DNA from: Antedon mediterranea
Lineage: Eukaryota > Echinodermata > Crinoidea > Comatulida > Antedonidae
Direction: 5' to 3'
Assembly: GCF_964355755.1 (NCBI RefSeq)
Contig: NC_092673.1
Span: forward strand, 5,649,001-5,709,000
DNA: 60,000 nt
This document shows, piece after piece, positions 24,219 through 36,047 of this stretch. Position numbers and translations under genes: made by a program. Below the pieces are notes generated by a model. That model had not been told where the DNA came from and searched no databases. It saw only the letters and a program-made list of their open reading frames with translations. How positions within the stretch are numbered: position 1 is the stretch's first letter; every line of letters starts with the position of its first letter.

Positions 24219-24573
24219 GCGCTTTATCGGAAAATTTTTACTAGAATCGGTAGTATACATTTTTATTTTATTCGATGAGAAGTGTATAATAATTACGCGA
24301 TGTTATTTCTTACAGTAAACATACTATCTGTACATAATCATTATAAAGTGCGCGTTTATCAATGGTATTCTTGCATGTGTAATGATTAAAACAGAGAACG
24401 AGACGGCTAAATTTCATTCGTTTTATTGGCAACACACACGCACAAAAAATGTATACAATGTAATTTATATAAGACCATAAACATAATATGAATGCACGGA
24501 GGTATGGTATGAAATCATTTCATAACGTTTGTTTTGAGCACGTACACGGTGAAAGTTTCTTTTCACCAGTCTT

Positions 24574-27500
24574 CTAAACCAATGGTCTGAATGCGTGCAG
24601 TTTGTCCTCTTCTATAATTGCATCTTCTACCAGTCTTATATGGCGTAAATAAGTGTCCACGCCGTGTCCAAATCGTTCTCTCAGTTTAATCTCCGTACCA
24701 TCGGACAACATTCTAATCCACGCTTTTCGTCGTTGAACGTGCGACGGTTCGGCTTCAAGAAATTGCGGTTCTTCTAACTTGAATCTTAATCTATCACGAT
24801 CTACTACCTCAGTTGTTGGATTTCGAAGCGTTTGTGTCAGATACGGATTTTTACACTTGTGTAGGCCTACCGTTAGACTACCGCCGTTCTTTTCGGCCAA
24901 TTGCTGAATGTCTAACGTCTGAAACACATCTCTTGTACTACGATCCACGTACATGATGGTTTTACGTTCATTCATATTTTTAAACACGCACTTTTCCAAT
25001 ACACTCTTGATCATCGATTCGTCGGCTTTCACTTTGTAATGCTTACACGCGTCTTCCAATGAATTCAACGTCAACAGATTTACGTGAAAGAATACGTTCG
25101 GTGGTGGTGTTTCCGAGATGATCGAAGAAGAATTTATCAAGTGTCTCAAGTCGTTTGTTAGCAAATTCACACCGTTTCTCAGCTCATCCGCTTCGAACTT
25201 GTCATTTACCAGAACGCGTATTCGATTACCTCGGCACGCGTTTTTATCTTTGAGCACAACCTTTGTGCACAATTCGAGTATTTTTTTCAAGCGCCTATGT
25301 TGTGGCAAAAAGGCGCTAACGTGTACCATAAAGGCTCGAGCGTTCGACGTTTCCAATACCAATCTGCACGTGTGATCGTTGTTCATCACCGGCGGTGGCA
25401 TCGGTAGTCTATCTCTGCTACCGTCATATGATCTGCATTTCAACACCCTTAAACTGTCGGCAATCTCTTTCACGTCAACACCGACCGCAATTGATCCGTT
25501 TTCGTCGCAGTCTCCAGTCACACACGATTGGATTGCGAGTTTCCTAACGTACGCCAGTCGGGTCTCGTGAAAATCTAAATTTATTTTTATCCAGTATCTT
25601 TCTTCGTTGGTAAACTTTTTCGGCACCGATCCTAGATAATTGATGCTGGATTTGGGATCTTGAGAGTTTGACTGGCCCCTGTACGTAGGCCTACCGTATG
25701 TCGAGCGAAGACGGGCAAATGAGACAAGAAGCGTGCGGCTTGTGTAAGTTTTCCATTGAGCATAACGTAAATGTAATGTTTTCCCCTGTACTGTTTTGCA
25801 TTGCACATTCCTGCCATCATCACGTCCGATATTTCACGGTACTCGTTCGCATGTGACGAAAGATGAGCTTCCGTTGCCTCGCTACATTTGAACAGAAGCT
25901 GTTTTTGTCCGTTATCGTCCACTTTTCGAAACATCTTAATACTCCGTCCACCGTGCATGGCCAACAATATTGTTACATTGTTTGCGAGCAACACCCGTTT
26001 TGCGCGCTCTAAAATGGACAGAAGCGCCTCGGACATTACCATGTCGTGTAGTCGCTTCATGTCCTGTTGCATCAGCCACCGTTGATGTTTGGCTATGATT
26101 CTTGAATTGAGACAACAAGTGTTCTCGTTCGGTAATCGAGGTGTATTGGCGTGCAGAATTTGTAACGGACAGCCGTTCACTTGAATCACTGCATTGTGAA
26201 AGGCGCACAAACGTGCCAGGTCGATGAGTTTATTGATGGTTCTAGTTTCTGTGGCGAATCCGAATCGGACTCCTTGCCTTTCCATTTCGACAGATATTCT
26301 ATCGCAAGTCAACAGTAGCATACGATCGTCTTTGTACGAATCACCTTCCGATCGACGTGGATACAGACCGCACTCTGCCAACCGTACATGTTCCATTACT
26401 TTGTGGCGCAGAGCGCCGAATTGCGTTCGAATTTTTAAACGATCCAATTCCTTCTCGTATCCCTCCACTTTCTTGGGCACGTTGACAATCAACACCACTG
26501 GGTGCCACGTCAAAGGTGACAACTCGTTCGTTTAACGAGTTACACAAGTTTTTTTCGTTCATGGCCATTATGGTGGCATTATCGCAAACGTTGATTACGG
26601 TTCGAACACCGTGTCGAGTGGTTCCCGTGTTCGGATCCGTTACCTTCTCGGTTCGTTCGGTGCGCGTACAGCCGGAATCGAGTTCCTCTTTCATTATTGC
26701 CGCTTCTTGACTGCTTTCAATTGATAACGGATTCTTATCGCTTTTAGATCCAGACGACGGTGGCACAAATTCGTTCATGAAGCGTATTTTTTTTTAAATT
26801 GTTGTACTTTCGCTCATTGTCGACGAGCACGGCTTTCTGTGTTCGGTAAGTAACGTCGTCTGAGTAAGCGTTACCGATTACAGATTTAGCGGCTACCATC
26901 ACAGACGTTTTACCCGTAGCCTACCGGGAGGTCCTACCAGAATGGCGTTCATGGCCATCGCATCGTGTGGGCACACGATACGTATAGCCGACAGTAAAAT
27001 GTACAAAAGTTCACCTTTAGCGTTAGACACACCGGCTACATTACCTATCAGAGCCACCATGTTCAAAAGATATCGATAACCTATCGATATTTTCACGTCA
27101 GCTTCCTCTTCGTATACGAATGGAACAAAACTGCCGTCACTGTGTCAAGACGCGTTCATACACCAACCCTTCATCTCGGTATCCTACATATCGGCATACG
27201 ATTGCGTTATTACTTCGCTCATCTGCACGTGTTTTCCCATATGCACTTGCGTGTACATGTCGAAGAAAATTTTGGCGACAGTCTTGTCACGGTATCTTTC
27301 TGGAGTCTATTGCAAGTTGTGAAAATTCTTTCTCATCATCACTATGCCCGGATTCTTTGCCGTGTATTTTTCACCGTATAAATGCCTAAAATATAAAAAA
27401 AAACAATTATAAATCAAAAGTAAAACACGCACACTAGAATTTGTGTTGTGATGATGATGATGATGATGATAAAATACGTACCTCGAGTCTATGGTCACTT

Positions 27501-27602
27501 CGTTCTGATTCTGGTTGGTTACATACAGTTTTCCGATTGCCGAAATTTTGTCTTCGTCCAATTGCGCTGCATCATCGCGCATAGCGTGAACAAACAAATT
27601 TG
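24574..27602 (-). pseudogene. Decayed P-loop ATPase/helicase-like gene, unit B
   Basis: Homologous reading frames run right to left: 27602-27482; a 96-bp GT-AG intron (27481-27386); 27385 down to about 26917; then 26778-26341, 26522-25632 and 25806-24574. A P-loop (ILVGPPG followed after the break by GKTSVM) lies near 26940-26900, and an asparagine/arginine-finger-like stretch (TVINVCDNAT then LNERVVTFD) near 26600-26515. The order recalls SF3/D5-type replication ATPases of DNA viruses and some transposons; this is inference and the family was not identified. Breaks: a 5-bp GCCTA insertion splits the P-loop, stops lie near 27320, 27225 and 27155, frameshifts lie near 26780, 26520 and 25690, and there is a late nonsense codon at 24574. 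Codon use and GC content are higher than the flanks. Confidence 0.7.
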
Positions 27603-27608
27603 TATTAC

Positions 27609-28326
27609 TTTGACTTTGACCGCTGTCCGGAGACCAAGAAGAACTAGAGGTAAAGTTTCACTCCACTTCTGAGGATCATCTCCGGACAGCGGTCAAAGTT
27701 GATTTAGGCTGTTCTTCATCGGAACTGGTGTATGGAGCAACCCTGAAACTTCCAGGGCAGTTTGTCGCGCCTACTGATATCGCCTCACATGAACCTGCGA
27801 ATTACGTACATAGATTGCAAAGACACATGCAGAATATTCGACCAGTGCCAACACGAGCGAATCAACGCACCGCACAAATCCACGACGATTTGCGTGAATG
27901 TACTCACGTGTTTGTTCGTTGCGATAGCGTAAAGAAACCTCTTCAGTCTCCTTACAATGGGCCATTTAAAGTTTTAAACAGAACTGACAAATACTTTGTT
28001 TTGAGCATCGCAGATAAACATGAAACTGTTAGTTTGGACAGACTAAAAGTCGCCTATGTAAATAATGATAAAGCTATTAACAACTTTCCAGAATCGTCAA
28101 GGCAACCGGAAGCAGTGCTTTCCTCAACCGCAAGTACTATTCCAGTCGCACCTCCGCCACGGCAAACGCGTAGCGGACGACATGTACACTGCCCACGTAA
28201 GCTTGCAGATTATGATTGCGGTTGAAGAAATTCTGTTATTTTATTGTGCTGGAAGTTTTATACTAGAAACATTTTTTTTTATTCATCGCTCGCTAACATT
28301 TCATTTGCGATCTAGAGGGGAGCTGA
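27609..28326 (+). pseudogene. Ty3/gypsy pol 3' end in unit B with fold-back junction
   Basis: 27681-28225 encodes the same pol C-terminus as in unit A on the plus strand. 27609-27680 carries a short integrase piece on the minus strand. The two share a perfect 21-bp inverted repeat (27613-27633 with 27679-27699), so the junction is a hairpin. The integrase core present in unit A is missing. It ends at the purine tract before the LTR. Confidence 0.85.
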
Positions 28327-28595
28327 TGTAGAGGCAATTTGCACATGTGTTAGCAGGTGTAACGAACGGCATGCAAACCTTTTTATTCTTTGTCTCTCTC
28401 TCAACTACCGACCGTCGAACAAGCAGGACGTATTTGTTTTACTTACCGTTGTTTGTTAACTCAAGGAACTTTGCGTATCCTGTACATGTACAGAAGAAAC
28501 TATATTATTGGAATATATTATGTGTATATAATTACGGAGCCAAGTATAAGAAGTTACTAATGATATTTGGACCCAATGCATGCTCTCACAACACA
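28327..28595 (+). repeat. LTR of Ty3/gypsy element, unit B
   Basis: Same as 20974-21242, with one early difference (GCACATG instead of GCATATG). Confidence 0.65.
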
Positions 28596-29699
28596 GTATA
28601 GTGGGTAAGTTGGATCCTACTAAATGTCTAAACAGAAATATTTTTCAATGCTTCTCTCAAAATCCCCGAGCACTGTCACGTGTGGAACATAGCTATTTAT
28701 CTTGGTTCGTTTTTTGACGTTCCACGACCCAATCGGCAATTGAAATGTTTAAATGCATATTTTATTGTCGCCGTTGCTGAATCGTCTCGTTCTCGACAGG
28801 TGTCACATATGATGTACAAAGTATTCTAAAGATTAAATTACTAAACAATGCATATTTCACTGGTACTTCACTTTTGAAGCAATAAAGTTCTGTGACATAA
28901 CAAGATAAATTAGCACATTATGTGTATAATATATTAGTGAACACAAAAGCAATTAGCTTAAGTGTAACTATAATTGTGTAAGCCGGTAGCCAGGAGGGTT
29001 TGTAGGGTTTTCCTAAAGTGTCCAACAGCTGGTAAATAGGTCTAACTTATGACACTAATGTTATGGCCAATTTAGCCAGCAGGCAAATTATTTTCATCTA
29101 CTAGGTAGGCCCATGGAGAAATAAGTTAGGAACTTTTCTCCATGGTAGGCCTAAATCTACCTTTTTATGGAAAAAAGATCCCCCTTGCCCTGTAAAAATC
29201 CTGGCTACGGGCAGTTTTGCAATTGGACTAACATAATGTAGTGCATTAGCCCATTTATTAGTATAAATGATACTAATTGTTAAGTTTATCCTTGTGATAT
29301 AAGGTATATAATGTGTAAGGTAGATATGTATATGTATATTGAAGATTAAAAAGATCACACCACCGATTTGGAATTTATTGTCCCTTTTCTCTTCATTTGC
29401 GTATTCTTTATTTCTCAGCACACATTTGATGAACATGTAATCACCCCAGTACAGTACAAAAGAACTACAAGCCTACACAAGCCTACTGTGGTTTTTTCAG
29501 GAAACTCTACAATATGGAATTATGCGCTAATGTTAGATATGATAAAAACTCCTGTGCTATAGCTCAGGTATTTTCTGATAAATCAAAATAAAGCAAAATA
29601 GTGTTGAGATGCACTCTCCCATGCCCAAACCAGCCTAGAAACATATTTTGGCGCATATAGTGGCCTATTGCCGAAAGCATCTAGGAAATCTGTCTATTT

Positions 29700-31102
29700 G
29701 TGTGATAGGTACCCCTGGGAGTAGATGTGCACCTCCCCATGCCCTTTGTGTGTGATAGTTATCCCTGGGAGTAGATGTGCACCTCCCCATGCCCTTTGTG
29801 TGTGATAGTTATCCCTGGGAGTAGATGTGCACCTCACCATGCCCATGTGTGTGATAGTTATCCCTGGGAGTAGATGTGCACCTCCTCATGCCCATGTGTG
29901 TGATAGTTACCCCTTGGAGTAGGTGTGCACCTCTCCATGCCCCACTGTGTGTGATAGTCATCCCTGGGAGTAGATGTGAACCTCCCCTATGCCCCTGTGT
30001 GTGAAGTATGTGTGTGCTAGTTACCCAAGGGAGTAGATGTGCACCTCCCCTATGACCCTGTGTGTGGAGTATGTGTGTGATAGTTACCCTTGGAAGTAGA
30101 TGTGCACCTCCTCATGCCCCTCCTCCCCATGTGTGTGATAGTTACCCTTGGAAGTAGATGTGCACCTCCTCATGCCCGCTGTGTGTTATAGTTATCCCTC
30201 GGAGTAGATGTGCACCTCCCCATGCCCCAGTGTATGATAGTTACCCCTGCGAGTAGATGTGCACCTCCCCTATGCCCCTGTGTGTGGAGTATGTGTGAGA
30301 TAGTTACCCATGGGAGTAGATGTGTACCTCCCCATTCCCCCTGTGTGTGATAGTTACCCCTTGGAGTAGATGTGCACCTCCCCTATGCCCCTGTGTGGAT
30401 TATGTGTGTGTGATAGTTACCCCTGGGAGTAGTCATGTACTGTACCTCCCCACGCCCCCTGTGTGTGATAGTTATCCCTGGGAGTAAATGTGCACTTTCC
30501 CTATGACCCTGTGTGTGGAGTATGTGTGTGATAGTTACCCTTGGAGTAGGTGTGCACCTCCCCGTGCCCAACTGTGTGTGATAGCTATCCCTGGGAGTAG
30601 ATGTGCACCTCCCTATGCCCCTGTGTGTGGAGTATGTGTGTGATAGTTACCCTTGGGAGTAGATGTAAACCTTCCTATGCCCCCCTGTGTGTGATAGTTA
30701 TCCTGGGAGTAAATGTGCACTTTCCCTATGACCCTGTGTGTGGAGTATGTGTGTGATAGTTACCCTTAGAAGTTGATGTGCACCTCCTCATGTCCCCCCC
30801 CCCCCGTGTGTGTGATAGTTACCCTTGGAAGTAGATGTGCACCTCCACATGCCCCCTGTGTGTTATAGTTATCCCTGGGAGTAGATGTGCACCTCCCCAT
30901 GCCCCAGTGTTTGATAGTTACCCCTTAGAGTAGGTGTGCACCTCCCCATGCCCTACTGTGTGTGATAGTTATCCCTGAGAGTAGATGTGAACCTCCCCTA
31001 TGCCCCTGTGTGTGGAGTATGTGTGTGATAGTTACCCATGGGAGTAGATGTGTACCTCCCCATTCCCCCTGTGTGTGATAGTTACCCCTTGGAGTAGTTG
31101 CG
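29700..31102 (+). repeat. Minisatellite in unit C
   Basis: The same unit order as in A and B. The C-run near 30795 is shorter than in B. Confidence 0.95.
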
Positions 31103-31375
31103 CCCCTATATAGTTTTTGATAAATTACTAATAATGTTATGGTATCGATAGATTGTAAGCCAGCTGAATGGTTAGTTCTTGAGTCTCGTAATGTAACGCT
31201 GTAGTATTAGGTTAGGGTTAGAGAATTGATTTGATACATATATATATATATATATATTTAATATTTGTTTTACTCACCATCTTCTTTATTGACCATCATC
31301 TTTTCTCATCATTTTCTTAGAGGAATGTTTTTTTTTTTTTTTTGTTTTTTTTAATGAAAATATAACTTCAAGTCA

Positions 31376-31566
31376 ATGATAACAGCGCGCTTCATTGTTA
31401 AGCATTCAGGAAGACCATCATGATAACAGCGCGCTTCATTGTTAAGCATTCAGGTAGACCATCATGATAATCAGCGCGCTTCATTGTTAAGCATTCAGGT
31501 AGACCATCATGATAACAGCGCGCTTCATTGTTAAGCATTCAGGTAGACCATCATGATAACAGCGCG
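31376..31566 (+). repeat. 44-bp tandem repeat in unit C
   Basis: Same 4.3 copies as in A and B. Confidence 0.95.
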
Positions 31567-31921
31567 GCGCTTTATCGGAAAATTTTTACTAGAATCGGTA
31601 GTATACATTTTTATTTTATTCGATGAGAAGTGTATAATAATTACGCGATGTTATTTCTTACAGTAAACATACTATCTGTACATAATCATTATAAAGTGCG
31701 CGTTTATCAATGGTATTCTTGCATGTGTAATGATTAAAACAGAGAACGAGACGGCTAAATTTCATTCGTTTTATTGGCAACACACACGCACAAAAAATGT
31801 ATACAATGTAATTTATATAAGACCATAAACATAATATGAATGCACGGAGGTATGGTATGAAATCATTTCATAACGTTTGTTTTGAGCACGTACACGGTGA
31901 AAGTTTCTTTTCACCAGTCTT

Positions 31922-34900
31922 CTAAACCAATGGTCTGAATGCGTGCAGTTTGTCCTCTTCTATAATTGCATCTTCTACCAGTCTTATATGGCGTAAATAA
32001 GTGTCCACGCCGTGTCCAAATCGTTCTCTCAGTTTAATCTCCGTACCATCGGACAACATTCTAATCCACGCTTTTCGTCGTTGAACGTGCGACGGTTCGG
32101 CTTCAAGAAATTGCGGTTCTTCTAACTTGAATCTTAATCTATCACGATCTACTACCTCAGTTGTTGGATTTCGAAGCGTTTGTGTCAGATACGGATTTTT
32201 ACACTTGTGTAGGCCTACCGTTAGACTACCGCCGTTCTTTTCGGCCAATTGCTGAATGTCTAACGTCTGAAACACATCTCTTGTACTACGATCCACGTAC
32301 ATGATGGTTTTACGTTCATTCATATTTTTAAACACGCACTTTTCCAATACACTCTTGATCATCGATTCGTCGGCTTTCACTTTGTAATGCTTACACGCGT
32401 CTTCCAATGAATTCAACGTCAACAGATTTACGTGAAAGAATACGTTCGGTGGTGGTGTTTCCGAGATGATCGAAGAAGAATTTATCAAGTGTCTCAAGTC
32501 GTTTGTTAGCAAATTCACACCGTTTCTCAGCTCATCCGCTTCGAACTTGTCATTTACCAGAACGCGTATTCGATTACCTCGGCACGCGTTTTTATCTTTG
32601 AGCACAACCTTTGTGCACAATTCGAGTATTTTTTTCAAGCGCCTATGTTGTGGCAAAAAGGCGCTAACGTGTACCATAAAGGCTCGAGCGTTCGACGTTT
32701 CCAATACCAATCTGCACGTGTGATCGTTGTTCATCACCGGCGGTGGCATCGGTAGTCTATCTCTGCTACCGTCATATGATCTGCATTTCAACACCCTTAA
32801 ACTGTCGGCAATCTCTTTCACGTCAACACCGACCGCAATTGATCCGTTTTCGTCGCAGTCTCCAGTCACACACGATTGGATTGCGAGTTTCCTAACGTAC
32901 GCCAGTCGGGTCTCGTGAAAATCTAAATTTATTTTTATCCAGTATCTTTCTTCGTTGGTAAACTTTTTCGGCACCGATCCTAGATAATTGATGCTGGATT
33001 TGGGATCTTGAGAGTTTGACTGGCCCCTGTACGTAGGCCTACCGTATGTCGAGCGAAGACGGGCAAATGAGACAAGAAGCGTGCGGCTTGTGTAAGTTTT
33101 CCATTGAGCATAACGTAAATGTAATGTTTTCCCCTGTACTGTTTTGCATTGCACATTCCTGCCATCATCACGTCCGATATTTCACGGTACTCGTTCGCAT
33201 GTGACGAAAGATGAGCTTCCGTTGCCTCGCTACATTTGAACAGAAGCTGTTTTTGTCCGTTATCGTCCACTTTTCGAAACATCTTAATACTCCGTCCACC
33301 GTGCATGGCCAACAATATTGTTACATTGTTTGCGAGCAACACCCGTTTTGCGCGCTCTAAAATGGACAGAAGCGCCTCGGACATTACCATGTCGTGTAGT
33401 CGCTTCATGTCCTGTTGCATCAGCCACCGTTGATGTTTGGCTATGATTCTTGAATTGAGACAACAAGTGTTCTCGTTCGGTAATCGAGGTGTATTGGCGT
33501 GCAGAATTTGTAACGGACAGCCGTTCACTTGAATCACTGCATTGTGAAAGGCGCACAAACGTGCCAGGTCGATGAGTTTATTGATGGTTCTAGTTTCTGT
33601 GGCGAATCCGAATCGGACTCCTTGCCTTTCCATTTCGACAGATATTCTATCGCAAGTCAACAGTAGCATACGATCGTCTTTGTACGAATCACCTTCCGAT
33701 CGACGTGGATACAGACCGCACTCTGCCAACCGTACATGTTCCATTACTTTGTGGCGCAGAGCGCCGAATTGCGTTCGAATTTTTAAACGATCCAATTCCT
33801 TCTCGTATCCCTCCACTTTCTTGGGCACGTTGACAATCAACACCACTGGGTGCCACGTCAAAGGTGACAACTCGTTCGTTTAACGAGTTACACAAGTTTT
33901 TTTCGTTCATGGCCATTATGGTGGCATTATCGCAAACGTTGATTACGGTTCGAACACCGTGTCGAGTGGTTCCCGTGTTCGGATCCGTTACCTTCTCGGT
34001 TCGTTCGGTGCGCGTACAGCCGGAATCGAGTTCCTCTTTCATTATTGCCGCTTCTTGACTGCTTTCAATTGATAACGGATTCTTATCGCTTTTAGATCCA
34101 GACGACGGTGGCACAAATTCGTTCATGAAGCGTATTTTTTTTTAAATTGTTGTACTTTCGCTCATTGTCGACGAGCACGGCTTTCTGTGTTCGGTAAGTA
34201 ACGTCGTCTGAGTAAGCGTTACCGATTACAGATTTAGCGGCTACCATCACAGACGTTTTACCCGTAGCCTACCGGGAGGTCCTACCAGAATGGCGTGCAT
34301 GGCCATCGCATCGTGTGGGCACACGATACGTATAGCCGACAGTAAAATGTACAAAAGTTCACCTTTAGCGTTAGACACACCGGCTACATTACCTATCAGA
34401 GCCACCATGTTCAAAAGATATCGATAACCTATCGATATTTTCACGTCAGCTTCCTCTTCGTATACGAATGGAACAAAACTGCCGTCACTGTGTCAAGACG
34501 CGTTCATACACCAACCCTTCATCTCGGTATCCTACATATCGGCATACGATTGCGTTATTACTTCGCTCATCTGCACGTGTTTTCCCATATGCACTTGCGT
34601 GTACATGTCGAAGAAAATTTTGGCGACAGTCTTGTCACGGTATCTTTCTGGAGTCTATTGCAAGTTGTGAAAATTCTTTCTCATCATCACTATGCCCGGA
34701 TTCTTTGCCGTGTATTTTTCACCGTATAAATGCCTAAAATATAAAAAAAAAACAATTATAAATCAAAAGTAAAACACGCACACTAGAATTTGTGTTGTGA
34801 TGATGATGATGATGATGATAAAATACGTACCTCGAGTCTATGGTCACTTCGTTCTGATTCTGGTTGGTTACATACAGTTTTCCGATTGCCGAAATTTTGT

Positions 34901-34951
34901 CTTCGTCCAATTGCGCTGCATCATCGCGCATAGCGTGAACAAACAAATTTG
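31922..34951 (-). pseudogene. Decayed P-loop ATPase/helicase-like gene, unit C
   Basis: Matches unit B base for base over nearly all its length, including the same intron, the same stops and frameshifts, and the same three GGCCTA-type insertions (32212-32217, 33036-33041, 34267-34271). One visible replacement is His for Asn just before the P-loop. Sharing every lesion means that decay preceded the B/C duplication. Confidence 0.7.
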
Positions 34952-34957
34952 TATTAC

Positions 34958-35676
34958 TTTGACTTTGACCGCTGTCCGGAGACCAAGAAGAACTAGAGGT
35001 AAAGTTTCACTCCACTTCTGAGGATCATCTCCGGACAGCGGTCAAAGTTGATTTAGGCTGTTCTTCATCGGAACTGGTGTATGGAGCAACCCTGAAACTT
35101 CCAGGGCAGTTTGTCGCGCCTACTGATATCGCCTCACATGAACCTGCGAATTACGTACATAGATTGCAAAGACACATGCAGAATATTCGACCAGTGCCAA
35201 CACGAGCGAATCAACGCACCGCACAAATCCACGACGATTTGCGTGAATGTACTCACGTGTTTGTTCGTTGCGATAGCGTAAAGAAACCTCTTCAGTCTCC
35301 TTACAATGGGCCATTTAAAGTTTTAAACAGAACTGACAAATACTTTGTTTTGAGCATCGCAGATAAACATGAAACTGTTAGTTTGGACAGACTAAAAGTC
35401 GCCTATGTAAATAATGATAAAGCTATTAACAACTTTCCAGAATCGTCAAGGCAACCGGAAGCAGTGCTTTCCTCAACCGCAAGTACTATTCCAGTCGCAC
35501 CTCCGCCACGGCAAACGCGTAGCGGACGACATGTACACTGCCCACGTAAGCTTGCAGATTATGATTGCGGTTGAAGAAATTCTGTCATTTTATTGTGCTG
35601 GAAGTTTTATACTAGAAACATTTTTTTTTTATTCATCGCTCGCTAACATTTCATTTGCGATCTAGAGGGGAGCTGA
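34958..35676 (+). pseudogene. Ty3/gypsy pol 3' end in unit C with fold-back junction
   Basis: Same structure as unit B. Hairpin arms are at 34962-34982 and 35028-35048, the plus-strand pol end is at 35030-35574, and the purine tract precedes TGTAGAGGC. Confidence 0.85.
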
Positions 35677-35946
35677 TGTAGAGGCAATTTGCATATGTGT
35701 TAGCAGGTGTAACGAACGGCATGCAAACCTTTTTATTCTTTGTCTCTCTCTCAACTACCGACCGTCGAACAAGCAGGACGTATTTGTTTTACTTACCGTT
35801 GTTTGTTAACTCAAGGAACTTTGCGTATCCTGTACATGTACAGAAGAAACTATATTATTGGAATATATTATGTGTATATAATTACGGAGCCAAGTATAAG
35901 AAGTTACTAATGATTATTTGGACCCAATGCATGCTCTCACAACACA
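35677..35946 (+). repeat. LTR of Ty3/gypsy element, unit C
   Basis: Same as 20974-21242, with a 1-bp insertion near 35915 (GATTATTTGG). Confidence 0.65.
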
Positions 35947-36047
35947 GTATAGTGGGTAAGTTGGATCCTACTAAATGTCTAAACAGAAATATTTTTCAAT
36001 GCTTCTCTCAAAATCCCCGAGCACTGTCACGTGTGGAACATAGCTAT

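Larger units (their letters stand above)
21443..28795. repeat. Tandem unit B (7,353 bp)
   Basis: Order: unique leader, about 1.4 kb minisatellite, AT microsatellite, 44-bp array, minus-strand ATPase pseudogene, hairpin junction, plus-strand Ty3/gypsy pol end, LTR and a stub of the 36-kb gene. It is nearly identical to unit C, with differences mostly in homopolymer length and a few substitutions (for example 26949 T versus G). Confidence 0.97.

Noticed and set aside
27448-27672. Plus-strand frame starting with seven methionines (also at 34797-35021)
   Set aside because: The methionines come from an ATG microsatellite that lies inside the minus-strand intron of the ATPase relic.
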